From positions 1 through 64,000 of the forward strand of contig NZ_SULH01000012.1 of NCBI RefSeq assembly GCF_007115095.1: 64,000 nucleotides of DNA. The letters are read 5' to 3'. Position 1 is the stretch's first letter. The number at the start of each line of letters is the position of its first letter. Under the pieces are notes generated by a model that was given only the letters and a program-made list of their open reading frames with translations, made no database searches and was not told where the DNA came from. The position numbers were made by a program, and so were the translations under genes. Of the stretch, positions 27,915 to 37,422 are shown piece after piece. The DNA comes from Levilactobacillus enshiensis. GTDB taxonomy: Bacteria > Bacillota > Bacilli > Lactobacillales > Lactobacillaceae.

Positions 27915-27993
27915 GTAGAATCTCCTACTTTATCTGGTTAATTTCCCCTACCGTCACCAGTCAGGGGCGCTAAAAAATCCAATAACAATCTAA

Positions 27994-28021
27994 ATAGTAG
28001 CATATTCAGCGGTCACGTCAA
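27994..28021 (-). promoter_or_regulatory. tagD promoter
   Basis: Minus strand -35 TTGACG (28016-28021), 16-bp spacer, -10 TACTAT (27994-27999), about 80 bp before the tagD start codon. Confidence 0.65.
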
Positions 28022-28037
28022 CTTCAAACCGCAAACG

Positions 28038-29180
28038 TTAGTCTTTTCTTGATAAATTGGGCCCTAATTTTGGCGCTGGTTTATCGGGATGTGCCAACTG
28101 CCAAATGCTGTACAAATACTGCACGACCGTCTTGACCACGGCATACAGTGGCACCGCCAGGATCATCCCCAACAGTCCGGCAATATTTCCCGCTGCCAGT
28201 AAAATAATAATAATGGTCAGCGGGTGAATCTGTAAGCTCTTACCAATAATATTGGGGTAAACCAAGTTACCATCAATCTGCTGAACGACCACGACTACAA
28301 CGATGACGTAGATGACCATGTTCGTGCTAATGGTAAAGGCCACAATCATGGCTGGCAAAATTCCAATGTAGGGACCCACGTAAGGAATCAAGTTGCACAG
28401 ACCGGCGAAGACCCCGAGGAGCAACGCATATTTCTCACCGATCACCATATAGCCAATGGCCGTAAAGGTTCCCACGAAGAGGCATTCGAGAATCTGACCA
28501 CCCACGTAACGGGCAATCGTGCTGTTCATCCGGCCTAACAGTTCGGCCGTCTGTGCCCCATGCTTCGCCGGTAACCAACGACGAACAGCCGGCATAAATC
28601 GCTCGCCATCCTTCAACATGTAGAATAACATCACGGGAACGGTCACGGCCGTCACGGTCACCGTTGTTACGGTGCCAATGACGGTACCGATACCGTTGGT
28701 CAACCCGCTCATGAAACTCTCAGCGTACTTTGAAAAAGCACTCTGAATCTGCGTTAAATATTTAGAAAAATCAATATCCTTAAAAATCGGATGGTTGATC
28801 AGCTTCGCCATCACGGCTTCGCTCGACTTCGCAAAGTCGGGAATATTTCCGATTAAGTTAGAGACCTGTGTTACCAACCGAGGAACGAGCCACATCCCGC
28901 CAGCAACCAGTAAGACAACTAACAAGAGAAAGACAATGGCCACGGCTGCTGTTCGGTTGATATGAAATCTTTTCCAGCGAACCTTCTCTAAGAGTTTCAC
29001 GATTGGATTCAACAGGTAAAATAACACGCCTGAGAGCAGTAATGGCGCAAATATGGTGGAGAGAAACACCCCAATCGGTGAGAATAAGAAACTAATCTGC
29101 GTGCAGACCCAAATCAAGGCAGCGACAATTAACAGTTCCAGTGACCAGAACATCACGCGCGAATTGGCGACCCATTTCAT
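28038..29180 (-). CDS. AI-2E family transporter (UPF0118 membrane protein)
   Basis: 380 residues from ATG 29180 with GGGGG 8 nt upstream; ten extra in-frame codons before it overlap this site. About eight membrane segments, with the family signature GICNLIPYVGPYIG-like stretch (GLCNLIPYVGPYIGILPA, ~255-272) and the amphipathic region around residues 120-150. Members include exporters of various small molecules and Na+/H+ antiporters; the AI-2E name does not show the substrate. The protein stands alone on its strand with no informative neighbour. Confidence 0.85.
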   Translation of the reverse strand: MKWVANSRVMFWSLELLIVAALIWVCTQISFLFSPIGVFLSTIFAPLLLSGVLFYLLNPIVKLLEKVRWKRFHINRTAAVAIVFLLLVVLLVAGGMWLVPRLVTQVSNLIGNIPDFAKSSEAVMAKLINHPIFKDIDFSKYLTQIQSAFSKYAESFMSGLTNGIGTVIGTVTTVTVTAVTVPVMLFYMLKDGERFMPAVRRWLPAKHGAQTAELLGRMNSTIARYVGGQILECLFVGTFTAIGYMVIGEKYALLLGVFAGLCNLIPYVGPYIGILPAMIVAFTISTNMVIYVIVVVVVVQQIDGNLVYPNIIGKSLQIHPLTIIIILLAAGNIAGLLGMILAVPLYAVVKTVVQYLYSIWQLAHPDKPAPKLGPNLSRKD

Positions 29181-29224
29181 CGACACTTCCCCCTTCTTTA
29201 ATTTCAACAACCGCCCTTTGTTTT

Positions 29225-29259
29225 AAAAAAAGGAGCCAGCCACGAATGGACTTGCTCCT
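29225..29259 (-). terminator. Terminator of the Ntdp gene
   Basis: AGGAGC/GCTCCT stem with a 17-nt loop and T7 on the minus strand, 20 bp after the stop. Confidence 0.8.
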
Positions 29260-29279
29260 GGTGGTGCGGAAGACAACTC

Positions 29280-29837
29280 TTACTGATCATTCGAGCGCCG
29301 CAGTAACTCCTGATACCGTTGATACCAGAGGTCAACATAAGCTTGAGAAAAGGGACCCTTTTTATGGTTAATCCAATCGACGAGGGTTAACACGTTGGCC
29401 TTTAGTATCCGGTCGGTTTCTGCACCATAGTGCCACCGTTGACTGAAATCTTCATATTCGTCAACGTCGAGCAGGCGCTTTTCACCATCCGGAAAGACCT
29501 TCACGTCGAGATCATAATCAATATATTTGAGTGCTTCCTTATCCAAAACATAGGGAGAAGCCAGATTACAGTAGTAGCTGACCCCGTTGTCTCGAATCAT
29601 CGCAACAATGTTGAACCAATAATGCTTGTGAAAATAAACGATTGCGGGCTCACGAGTCACCCACCGCCGCCCATCGTCTTCAGTGACCAACGTGTGGTCA
29701 TTGACGCCGATGAGGGCGTTTTCGCTTGTTTTGAGTACCATAGTGTCGCGCCAAGTTCGATGCAAACTTCCGTCGTGCTTGTAGCTTTTGATCGTAATGA
29801 AGTCGCCTTCCTTAGGTCCTCTAGCTTCGCGCGTCAT
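29280..29837 (-). CDS. DUF402 nucleoside tri/diphosphate phosphatase (Ntdp-type)
   Basis: 185 residues. Strong resemblance, from memory, to the staphylococcal Ntdp/UPF0374 protein: [53 protein letters not shown] and the metal site [18 protein letters not shown]. It hydrolyses NTPs and NDPs in the cytosol and its true physiological role is unclear. The family length is normal. The ATG follows a weak AGGG site. Monocistronic. Confidence 0.9.
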   Translation of the reverse strand: MTREARGPKEGDFITIKSYKHDGSLHRTWRDTMVLKTSENALIGVNDHTLVTEDDGRRWVTREPAIVYFHKHYWFNIVAMIRDNGVSYYCNLASPYVLDKEALKYIDYDLDVKVFPDGEKRLLDVDEYEDFSQRWHYGAETDRILKANVLTLVDWINHKKGPFSQAYVDLWYQRYQELLRRSNDQ

Positions 29838-30018
29838 GTATAAACCCTACTTTCTAAGTAACGGGTAACTATAAAAATTCACTCAATATTATACCAGATT
29901 AGGCACTATTAATGAATAGGTTCAGACCGATTCCTCGACAAAGTGCTGGGCCTATCACAAAATTTAAGGTAAATTATAGATTATGGGGTGGCGAGTGTCC
30001 TATGTTCGGTTAAAGTTG

Positions 30019-30034
30019 CTGGTAGCGCTACCAG
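30019..30034. promoter_or_regulatory. Perfect 16-bp palindrome, LacI-operator-like
   Basis: CTGGTAGCGCTACCAG, fully symmetric with a central GCGC as in LacI/GalR-family operators. It lies 115 bp upstream of the OmdA-like gene. No LacI regulator occurs in the window. The remainder of 29838-30148 shows an AT-rich -10-like stretch near 29975 and nothing else. Confidence 0.5.
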
Positions 30035-30148
30035 TCACCGCCGATTTAAATGATCAGCACGACTATCGGTGCGGCACCCAACCCTTGGTTAGAGCGCCAA
30101 AATTGTTCAATGTTTGCACGATTTATTAACTAAGGAAGTGATTAAATT

Positions 30149-30394
30149 ATGACCCAGGTTCCTTTAAGCACCTTTGAACCAATGATTCCGCAGGTTGCCG
30201 AGTTACTGGCCGACGATGCTGGCCTCCTAACCTTCTTCAATAACTTAACCGTCGGCTATCAGCGCGAGTGGGCCCGTTACATATTTGGCGCCAAAGCCGA
30301 CGCCACCAAGCAACGGCACATCACCGATATGCGGCAGATCTTGGCAGCCGGCTACAAGTCTAAACGGGCCTATGGCAGTCGGCCTAATAAGTAA
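30149..30394 (+). CDS. OmdA/YdeI-like short protein
   Basis: 81 residues. The segment FFNNLTVGYQREWARYIFGAKADATKQRHI resembles the C-terminal helical domain of YdeI/OmpD-associated proteins (pattern L-x-pGyqREyxxyI-x-AKxxxTrxRRI). Only this domain is present, without the DUF1801-like N-terminal part. In some bacteria such proteins are linked to antimicrobial peptide protection; that is not shown here. ATG with AGGAAGTGA. Flanked by a LacI-like palindrome and a strong terminator. Confidence 0.75.
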   Translation: MTQVPLSTFEPMIPQVAELLADDAGLLTFFNNLTVGYQREWARYIFGAKADATKQRHITDMRQILAAGYKSKRAYGSRPNK

Positions 30395-30405
30395 CTGCCA
30401 ATCTC

Positions 30406-30457
30406 AAAAACACGTGATTCAGTTCACCGACATTGGGTGACTGAACCACGTGTTTTT
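30406..30457. terminator. Bidirectional terminator
   Basis: A stem of about 22 bp (AAAAACACGTG.. with ..CACGTGTTTTT) and a short loop, with A/T tracts on both flanks. It serves the OmdA-like gene and the convergent serine hydrolase gene. Confidence 0.9.
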
Positions 30458-30476
30458 ACTTAGCGCTAATTATTTT

Positions 30477-31652
30477 TTATTTCAACTCTCCCGCTTCCAA
30501 GAGATTCCAAATCTGAATGGCTGCCGTCTGTGCTAACTGATTAGGCCGGTAGTAGTTGGTCAGCAAAATGACCCCATCCTGGCCATTCTTAGTCAGCATC
30601 GCAATGGCCTCGTAACCGTAGGCCAAGCCGTGAACCCGGATGTAACTGGGATAAACATAGGCACCACCACCGTACATCGATGAAGAACCTGGTGCCAATA
30701 AGACGTTGACATCATTCTGTGGATACAATTTTCCTAATAACATGTTACGTTCCCCAACGTAGAGGTCGTGGGCGGACATGTAGACTTGACCAGTCCCAAA
30801 CTGATAATACATGGATGCCCGTGATTCCGGATACCGACTCGCGTAGTCTGCTGCTACATTGTTGTCGTTATTGTTTTGATAGCCTTGCGAATAAGTCTTA
30901 CTATGCGCCATATTGAAGACAAACCCCGTGTGTTTTAGACCCCAAGGTTGAATAATATTTTCCGTAAAGTATTGACGGTAACTTTCCCCAGTGACCTGTT
31001 GAATGATACCTGCTAACAACATAAAGTTGACCGGTGAGTAGTCCCACTTGCCAATCTGACTTGGCCGACTAATGATGTTTTTCAAGATAAATTTCAGCAT
31101 GCCGTTCTCGGAATCCAGTTTATTCGGAAAAGCCTCCAAGGTGAGACCACTCTTCATGTCCAACATATCACGCAACGTAATGTTCTTGGCGCCTACAATT
31201 TGCGGATAATACTGGGCCAACGTGTCTCCTAACGACAGCTTCCGCTCAGCTACTAGCTTCATGATCAAGCCAGCAGTAAATGACTTTTGCACTGACGCGA
31301 GCTGATAGACACTGTTCACGCCATTCTTCTTTTGCAGCGTTGCATCCGCGTATCCCATGCCTTTTTGGTAAATGACCTTGTCCTTATGCACGACCAACGC
31401 CGTTCCCACAAAACGGTTCGCACGTAAAATGGCATCGACTTCTCGCGTTGCTGCTGTGGCCTTAGGCGTAACGGGTTTCTTTTTCTTCGGTGGCACAATC
31501 CGCTTGGGCTTCGGTTTGACCACCGAACTACTGCTGGATGACGCCTGTTCAGCCTGGGATTGGGTCTGTGCGTTGAACCACCAAGCTAACCCCAGACCGA
31601 TCCCCACGACCATGCCCATTGCAATCACAGTACCCCATACTCTATTTTTCAT
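30477..31652 (-). CDS. Membrane-anchored serine hydrolase (beta-lactamase/PBP4* family)
   Basis: 391 residues from ATG 31652 (AGGGGG 8 nt upstream; a GTG one codon earlier is in frame). One N-terminal membrane segment (~7-27), then a Ser/Lys/Pro-rich linker. The extracellular class C-like domain follows: SxxK motif SVQK in YQLASVQKSFTAG (~120), Tyr motif in DYSPVNFML (~205), and a late GGGAY stretch (~330). This fold includes D-amino acid peptidases, carboxypeptidases and esterases. Beta-lactam resistance should not be inferred. Located directly after recX but with its own ribosome site. Confidence 0.87.
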   Translation of the reverse strand: MKNRVWGTVIAMGMVVGIGLGLAWWFNAQTQSQAEQASSSSSSVVKPKPKRIVPPKKKKPVTPKATAATREVDAILRANRFVGTALVVHKDKVIYQKGMGYADATLQKKNGVNSVYQLASVQKSFTAGLIMKLVAERKLSLGDTLAQYYPQIVGAKNITLRDMLDMKSGLTLEAFPNKLDSENGMLKFILKNIISRPSQIGKWDYSPVNFMLLAGIIQQVTGESYRQYFTENIIQPWGLKHTGFVFNMAHSKTYSQGYQNNNDNNVAADYASRYPESRASMYYQFGTGQVYMSAHDLYVGERNMLLGKLYPQNDVNVLLAPGSSSMYGGGAYVYPSYIRVHGLAYGYEAIAMLTKNGQDGVILLTNYYRPNQLAQTAAIQIWNLLEAGELK

Positions 31653-31680
31653 CACAGGTTCCCCCTACCTGATTAAATTT

Positions 31681-32478
31681 TTAATCCGATTCCCCAAAAT
31701 CGGCCAGCCAGCGACTAATATCATCGAGCTTAAAGCCTTTACGATACAACGCCTGCTTGGTCTTGTAGGCCCGTTCCGATGCTGCTAACGCCCGGTAACG
31801 GTGCCACATTTTTTCACCCTGCTTTGCTAACAGGTCCTGCTGTTCATCAACGTCCGGTGTCAGGGCCAACGATGCCAACATAGCCCCTGCCTCGTCACTG
31901 TCGAACCCGCGTGTCATCAACCCCTGGCGAATCTTTTGTTGTTGCGTGCCAAAGGCCTGCCGATGATAGCGTTTGGCCAGTTTTTCCGCCACAGCCGTCC
32001 CCACGGTCATGCGTTCCGCTGGCGTATATTGTTTCAAGGCATCATCAATCACTTGTTCACCCACGCCCTTTTGACGCAAGTTCTGTCGAATCACGCGTGG
32101 TCCCTTGTCACTCGTATTCATCATGGTCCGGACATAACTGCCTGCGTACTGACCATCGTCGACGAGTGACATCTCCCGTAGCTTTTGCATCGTTTCATCA
32201 ATCGTTTCAGGCGGAATTTCCAACGTTCCTAATTTGTCACGAACCTCTTTTTCCGTCCGCAACTGATTGGACAAATAATCCAGTGCCCGATTGTAAGCTT
32301 TAGAAACGTCATCAGCAGCTACCAGTTGGCTTTCGAGGTCCTTATCGATCTCCATCCCCTTAAAGAGTCGAAAATCGACCAGCACGCTCTCACTGACGGG
32401 AAAGGCATAGTGCCCATCAACGTAAATATTAAACCGACCACTACGCTTTTGCGCTTCAATCATGGTAATCTCAGCCAT
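31681..32478 (-). CDS. recX: Recombination regulator RecX
   Basis: 265 residues from the ATG at 32478. It binds RecA filaments and limits their activity. Three-helix repeat units are seen at ~65-100 ([20 protein letters not shown]), ~110-150 ([25 protein letters not shown]) and further C-terminal ones ([15 protein letters not shown]), as in long Firmicute RecX proteins. An in-frame GTG at 32487 lies too close to the AAAGGA site. Not next to recA, which is common in lactobacilli. Confidence 0.93.
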   Translation of the reverse strand: MAEITMIEAQKRSGRFNIYVDGHYAFPVSESVLVDFRLFKGMEIDKDLESQLVAADDVSKAYNRALDYLSNQLRTEKEVRDKLGTLEIPPETIDETMQKLREMSLVDDGQYAGSYVRTMMNTSDKGPRVIRQNLRQKGVGEQVIDDALKQYTPAERMTVGTAVAEKLAKRYHRQAFGTQQQKIRQGLMTRGFDSDEAGAMLASLALTPDVDEQQDLLAKQGEKMWHRYRALAASERAYKTKQALYRKGFKLDDISRWLADFGESD

Positions 32479-32534
32479 ACAGGTCACATCCTTTCCGTTA
32501 TTTCAAAAAATAGAAATTACATTAAATTCTTTGC

Positions 32535-33156
32535 AACTAAAGATTAAATTCAGGCCTCATTCTCGTATGAGTAAGTAGTCACGCCGCTAAATTAGTATAA
32601 CTTGGACGCACTCCGGCTGCCAGGAATTCCACCTGCTGTGGGGACGCTTCAGCCTGGAAGAGCACCAGTCTTCTCGCTCGCTTTGAAGCCACGAAGAACA
32701 CGTGTCTCCAAAGTCGCCCGTGATGTAAGCTGGCTGAGAAGCACCATCTAACATCACCTTCACGGCCGGTTCCATCCCTGGCCTCCTCCGGCGCTGACTG
32801 TGTTTTATCATAACAACAGTTAGAAAACGGGGATATTTATCATTTTCGCTCAATTATTAACGACTGTTGCAGTCATTATCTCAGTCGTCTGAGAACACTG
32901 TATAAGCCGAGAGGTCGGCAGATATGGGCTCAGGCGCGTCGTTCTACTTAGTCAGTAAGTGCATTTCTTACTGGCTTAGTAGAAAACCAAGCTTGTAGAC
33001 TCGGTTTTTTCGAGGCTTCAAGTTGTGTTCGCACCGTTCCAGCCCATATCTGCCGGCCGGTAAGGCGAAGCAACCACTACGTTGCCAAGCCTGAATCCAA
33101 TCTTCATTGCTAGAACAGGCATCGCCGGTACTTTGACACTTTCAACCCTTAGTTTG
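32535..33156 (-). repeat. MITE-like repeat copy R1 (long, composite)
   Basis: About 620 bp. Its inner parts match copy R5 (62762-63288) in inverted orientation: a module with CCCATATCTGCC-type dyads (32880-33110) and a module beginning CAGTCAGCGCCGGAGGAGG read on the minus strand (32583-32810). The ends are degenerate forms of the R5 inverted repeat (about 32537-32548 and 33140-33156). Fills most of the recX-flavodoxin gap. The 88-codon frame inside (32587-32853) is frameshifted in R5 and so is not a conserved gene. Confidence 0.75.
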
Positions 33157-33392
33157 CAATATAAAAATTCTTTCGTCTGATCAGCTGACACCCAGCGACC
33201 GAAATAGCGTGACCACAACTTAAATCTTCGCAACCATTCTACCAGTTCTCTAGCTACGATGCTGAGCTTAACAGGTAATTAGTTAAGCCATCATCTTTTC
33301 TCAGGCGACACTGTGTGTGGTCATCACGGTCCCTAGCCACCAAGCGACCGACCTGCTATAATTAACCACATACTGACAAGGGAGTGGTCAAA

Positions 33393-33851
33393 TTGGCAAC
33401 GGCACACGTAGTATTTGCCACAATTACGGGTAACAATGAAGACGTGGCGGATATCGTCACCGAAAAATTAGAGGATTTAGGCTGTCAGGTCACTGAAACG
33501 GAAATCTCACAAACCGATGCAGCGGAGTTTGAAAACGCCGACATCTGTGTGGTTTGTGCGTACACCTATGATGAGGGGTCACTTCCTGATGAGGGCATGG
33601 ACTTCTACGAGGATCTCCAAGAGCTCGATCTGGCCGGCAAAGTCTACGGCGTTGCTGGGTCTGGTGACACCTTCTATGGAGAATACTATAACACCACGGT
33701 CGACCATTTCGACCACGTTTTCCAAATGACCGGTGCCACCCGTGGTGCAGCCAATGTCAAGATCAACCTGGAACCCGATCAAGAAGCAATTGACCAACTC
33801 GATCAATTTGCGCAGGGGCTGGTCGCCACTTTTCAAAAACAATCATCCTAA
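33393..33851 (+). CDS. Flavodoxin
   Basis: 152 residues, starting at TTG 33393 with AAGGGAG 8 nt upstream; a GTG at 33384 overlaps that site. FMN phosphate loop FATITGNNEDVA (~7-18) close to the T-x-T-G-N-T pattern, aromatic loop CAYTYDEGSLPDEGMDFYEDL (~55-75) and GVAGSGDTFYGEYYN (~88-102). It carries single electrons for some reductases; the partner is unknown here. Acidic throughout, as expected. Monocistronic. Confidence 0.93.
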   Translation: MATAHVVFATITGNNEDVADIVTEKLEDLGCQVTETEISQTDAAEFENADICVVCAYTYDEGSLPDEGMDFYEDLQELDLAGKVYGVAGSGDTFYGEYYNTTVDHFDHVFQMTGATRGAANVKINLEPDQEAIDQLDQFAQGLVATFQKQSS

Positions 33852-33949
33852 TAATGGACAATCCACTAAATAAATAAGGACTAAAATTGTCTAGAGCCAC
33901 CAACGCACGCAGTCAGCAGTTAAGTTGATTGCGTGCGTTTTTTAAGACT

Positions 33950-34852
33950 TCATTTTTTCTTAATGCGGTACTTGAGTAGCTGCGGAATCGTGGATTGCTC
34001 GGCGATGTCCCCTTCCCAGAGTTCCTGAATAGCCGCGTTCAACACGGCACCAAACATCAAGATTATCCCCGTAAAGTATAGCCAAAACATCAACACAATA
34101 AACGTTCCAATGGTCTTGTAACTGTCAATGTTGTGTACAAAGTATTTCACGTATAACGAGAAGGCTTGCGATAAAAACAACCACCCCAACGTCGCCGTTA
34201 ATGCACCGGGCCACACGTAGCGCCATTTGATTTTAGCGCTGGGCACGAAGTAAAACAGAATCATCAAAATGAAGAACGTGACCAGAAACGTCACCGGCCA
34301 CTTGATGGCATTGACGTAAGCAATCAACTGCGATGGTAACTGAAGCAATGGCGTCAGCTGCTCCAAAACAATCTGACCAAAACTAAAGAACAACATCAAG
34401 ACGAATAGCAACACAATCAGCGCCACCATCCAGAAGAATGCCACCACACGACTCACGAAAGCATTCTGTTTGGAGACCCCGTACGCGCCATTGACGGTTC
34501 GTTGAAATGCCGCAACGGCCCGTGATGAGGACCACAACGACACGATAACCCCGATGGATAGAACACTGCCACTCTTATTATTTAAAAACGAGTGGATAAT
34601 CGGTTTTAACATGGTAAAAATACTTTCAGGAACAATCGGTTCAATATTATTGAGAATGGCGGTCGTATCAATGTGTAAGAATGGGAGCAGACTGGCCAAC
34701 ACCAGCAACGCCGGAAACAGCGACATCAAGACGTAGTAAGCCAAGACAACGGCTGAGTCGGAAACGTTCGCCATTTGAAAGTGCTTAGCGATGGTTTGAA
34801 TCACCCGCATGGTGGGGGCAAAGCGTTTGCGCCACTGACTAGTCACGGTCAT
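33950..34852 (-). CDS. YihY/UPF0761 membrane protein
   Basis: 300 residues with six hydrophobic membrane segments. Family features include SDSAVVLAYYVLMSLFPALLVLASLLPF (~33-60), SSRAVAAFQRTVNGAYGV (~108-125) and LMFWLYFTGIILMFGAVLNAA (~255-275). Often labelled ribonuclease BN, but that name came from a mistaken gene link; the function is unknown. It follows the NERD-like gene by 14 bp and is probably co-transcribed with it and wecB. Confidence 0.9.
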   Translation of the reverse strand: MTVTSQWRKRFAPTMRVIQTIAKHFQMANVSDSAVVLAYYVLMSLFPALLVLASLLPFLHIDTTAILNNIEPIVPESIFTMLKPIIHSFLNNKSGSVLSIGVIVSLWSSSRAVAAFQRTVNGAYGVSKQNAFVSRVVAFFWMVALIVLLFVLMLFFSFGQIVLEQLTPLLQLPSQLIAYVNAIKWPVTFLVTFFILMILFYFVPSAKIKWRYVWPGALTATLGWLFLSQAFSLYVKYFVHNIDSYKTIGTFIVLMFWLYFTGIILMFGAVLNAAIQELWEGDIAEQSTIPQLLKYRIKKK

Positions 34853-34866
34853 CCGGCTCCTTTCGT

Positions 34867-35724
34867 TTAAAATGACCCGTAGTCCTCTGCGAACTTTAAC
34901 GTGCCAATCATTTTTTCAAGGGTTTTACGGCTGAAACGAACCCGCTTGGCCTGTCGAAAGGCTTCGATGAAGGTTTTTAAATCCTCGTAATTCGCAACCG
35001 CCGTACAGTTGTAGGCATCACTTGCATTCAACTTGGTCTTATTCCCGACAACTAATGAATTGCTGTGGTCGTAACGGTCGTAATAATTATAGTAAACCAG
35101 TGGCTTCACAAAGTCGATGATCCGATCATTTTTATTTTCTAATTGTTTGTGCATGGTGATTTCACTATTGATGTAACGCACCAACAACTTCGATGATAGC
35201 TCAGCCTGGGTCGCCGGATTACTGATTCCCGTATGCAACGTAATCGAGCGTTGCCCCCGGCCTTCCTGCTCCAGACTCATCGTGTACCCCTGCGTCAAGG
35301 ATTCATTTTCATCGGATAAATTTGGCAGGAAGAAGCGATCCAAGCGATTGGTGAGCATCTGCGACGTTTCCTTTTCCTTTTCTCGCGAAGACAAGTTAAC
35401 GGCAGAAAAGTCGTCCAAACTCGACGAGAACATTTCCTCTGACAAATCATGAAAGATCATTCCCCGCCAATACTTACTCTCTACATTGATCACACCAAAT
35501 GAGGTGACCAACAGATTATCAATTTGCATGACCCGCCAGGAATCCCCATCATTCATCTCCTGCGTAACGGGATTCTTAACCTTGTTGGCAAAGTGCACGT
35601 TGCGCAAGATCTTATAGTCAAAGCGTTCATTTTTCTTCTTTGCGGCTAGATGAATATCCCGCATAATTTCTGATAACTGTTCAGTGGTCTTAATCTCGGC
35701 CCGGTCATACGCCGTCTCAGCCAT
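34867..35724 (-). CDS. NERD-domain-like protein
   Basis: 285 residues from ATG 35724, with GGAGG 8 nt upstream. The stretch QIDNLLVTSFGVINVESKYWRG (~70-91) fits the nuclease-related NERD core (D-x-LLV-x-GvxvvE-x-K). The Asp and the E-x-K acids are present, so a nuclease fold is plausible. The rest is helical and not recognised. Its first 8 bp overlap the end of wecB, and YihY follows closely, giving a three-gene unit. A longer reading from 35790 would overlap wecB by 74 bp and lacks a ribosome site. Confidence 0.78.
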   Translation of the reverse strand: MAETAYDRAEIKTTEQLSEIMRDIHLAAKKKNERFDYKILRNVHFANKVKNPVTQEMNDGDSWRVMQIDNLLVTSFGVINVESKYWRGMIFHDLSEEMFSSSLDDFSAVNLSSREKEKETSQMLTNRLDRFFLPNLSDENESLTQGYTMSLEQEGRGQRSITLHTGISNPATQAELSSKLLVRYINSEITMHKQLENKNDRIIDFVKPLVYYNYYDRYDHSNSLVVGNKTKLNASDAYNCTAVANYEDLKTFIEAFRQAKRVRFSRKTLEKMIGTLKFAEDYGSF

Positions 35725-36847
35725 TAGCATTGCCTCCAATTGTCTTCTGAATCGCATCCAAAATATAATCCGCCGCATGACCATCACCATACGGGTTCTT
35801 GGCTTGCGCCATCTGGTCGTAAGCCGCTTGATCCGTCAACAAACTTTCCATGGCTGTCGTGACCTGGTGCGGATCAGTTCCCACCAGCTTCAACGTGCCA
35901 TTATCGACCCCCTCAGGCCGTTCCGTTGTGTCCCGTAAAACCAAGACTGGTTTGTTTAATGACGGGGCTTCCTCTTGCACGCCACCGGAATCAGTCATGA
36001 TGAAGTAACTCCGGGCAGCCAGATTATGAAAATCAACAACGTCTAAGGGGTCGATCAAATGGATGCGGGCCATACCGTCCAGTTCTTCGTGCGCCACGCT
36101 CTGAACGGCGGGACTCAAGTGAACGGGATAGATTACTTCCACATCCGGATGGGCCTCGACCACTTGCCGCACGGCATGCAGGACGGCGTGCATCGGTGCA
36201 CCCTGATTTTCCCGACGATGCATGGTCAGCAGAATCAACCGGTGCCCCGGCTGTACTTGATCCAAAACCGCGTGATGGTAATTGGCATCGACCGTTTGTT
36301 TCAAGGCATCGATTGCCGTATTCCCAGTCACGAAGATTTGGTTATCCGGATGGGCCTGTTTCAACAAGTTCGCCCGTGACAACTCAGTCGGCGCAAAGTA
36401 CAGATCACTCAAAATATCCGTCAACTGCCGATTCATTTCCTCTGGGTACGGCGAATACTTATTCCAGGTCCGCAGACCAGCTTCCACGTGGCCTAGCAAG
36501 GTTTGATGATAAAAGGCACTGACACTGGCCGCAAAAGTCGTGGTCGTGTCCCCGTGGACCAAAACGATATCGGGCTGTGCTGCTGTCAACACATCGTCCA
36601 AATGGGTCAAGACCCGGGTGGTAATTTCACTCAACGTTTGTTTGGGCTTCATAATATTTAAATCATAATCCGGTTTAATGTGGAAAATTTCCAAAACTTG
36701 GTCTAACATTTCACGGTGCTGCGCGGTCACGACCGTAATGGGTGTAAACTCACTTGGTCGTTGCTGCATCGCTAAAATAATTGGGGCCATCTTAATTGCC
36801 TCAGGCCGCGTTCCAAAAATGGTCATGACTTTAATTGGTTTCGTCAC
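35717..36847 (-). CDS. wecB: UDP-N-acetylglucosamine 2-epimerase (non-hydrolysing)
   Basis: 376 residues from GTG 36847 (GGAGGG 7 nt upstream). It interconverts UDP-GlcNAc and UDP-ManNAc, the donor for wall polymer linkage units. Motifs: MTIFGTRPEAIKMAPI at the start, VHGDTTTTFAAS (~95-105), VEAGLRT, PEEMNRQLTD, TMHRRENQG and TDSGGVQEEAPSLNKPVLVLRDTTERPEG. All expected catalytic residues look intact. First gene of a likely unit with the NERD-like protein and YihY. Confidence 0.95.
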   Translation of the reverse strand: MTKPIKVMTIFGTRPEAIKMAPIILAMQQRPSEFTPITVVTAQHREMLDQVLEIFHIKPDYDLNIMKPKQTLSEITTRVLTHLDDVLTAAQPDIVLVHGDTTTTFAASVSAFYHQTLLGHVEAGLRTWNKYSPYPEEMNRQLTDILSDLYFAPTELSRANLLKQAHPDNQIFVTGNTAIDALKQTVDANYHHAVLDQVQPGHRLILLTMHRRENQGAPMHAVLHAVRQVVEAHPDVEVIYPVHLSPAVQSVAHEELDGMARIHLIDPLDVVDFHNLAARSYFIMTDSGGVQEEAPSLNKPVLVLRDTTERPEGVDNGTLKLVGTDPHQVTTAMESLLTDQAAYDQMAQAKNPYGDGHAADYILDAIQKTIGGNANG

Positions 36848-37090
36848 AATTTTCCCTCCAATGATGATGCTAATTAAGGTCAATTATAGCAGATACCGTC
36901 GCCGAGTGTTACGCTATCCGCCCCATCCCCCAAAATAACCCCACTTGGTTTTCTGCTATGAATTAATGTCCCCCCACAACCACCCAGAATATGTTAAGGC
37001 AACTTCCTTAACTAGCTGTGTTGCGCACCTCACCTGTTACTATTGTCAAAGATTGTGCTAACGTTTAGGTTAGTCATTAAAAGTCTTTAC

Positions 37091-37330
37091 CTAAGGGTTG
37101 AAAGCCGAAATTCATACCTCATTCCAATACTGGTTAGCTATGAGCTCAGGCGTATCGTTCGACTTAGTCAATAAATGACCTGCGTCCTGACTTAGTAGAA
37201 AACTAACCTTGTAGATTCGGTTCTTTCGCGGCTTCCAGTTGTGTTCGCACCGATCCAGTTCATAGCTGCCGGTTGGTAAGGCGAGAAGACCACGCTGCTA
37301 CCTAGTTTGAGATCTAATGTTACGGCCAAA
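37091..37330 (+). repeat. MITE-like repeat copy R2 (partial)
   Basis: Begins with CTAAGGGTTGAAAG, a variant of the R5 terminal repeat, then matches the dyad module of R1 (GAGCTCAGGCGTATCGTT, GACTTAGTAGAAAAC, GTTGTGTTCGCACCGATCCAG, GGTAAGGCGAG). The second module is missing and no right end is clear. A GTTAAGG/CCTTAAC dyad lies just upstream near 37000-37018. This is in the 575-bp wecB to glycosyltransferase gap; the rest of the gap shows nothing. Confidence 0.6.
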
Positions 37331-37422
37331 GGCGACTATCAGGTAAGGACTGTAAGGGAAACTTAATGGCCAGCCCGAAACAATTGCGGTAAGATAGTAT
37401 CGTTGTGAAAGGAATGTCTGTG

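Noticed and set aside
32587-32853. An 88-codon frame inside repeat R1
   Set aside because: It lies wholly in a repeat whose other copies are frameshifted or carry stops in this frame.
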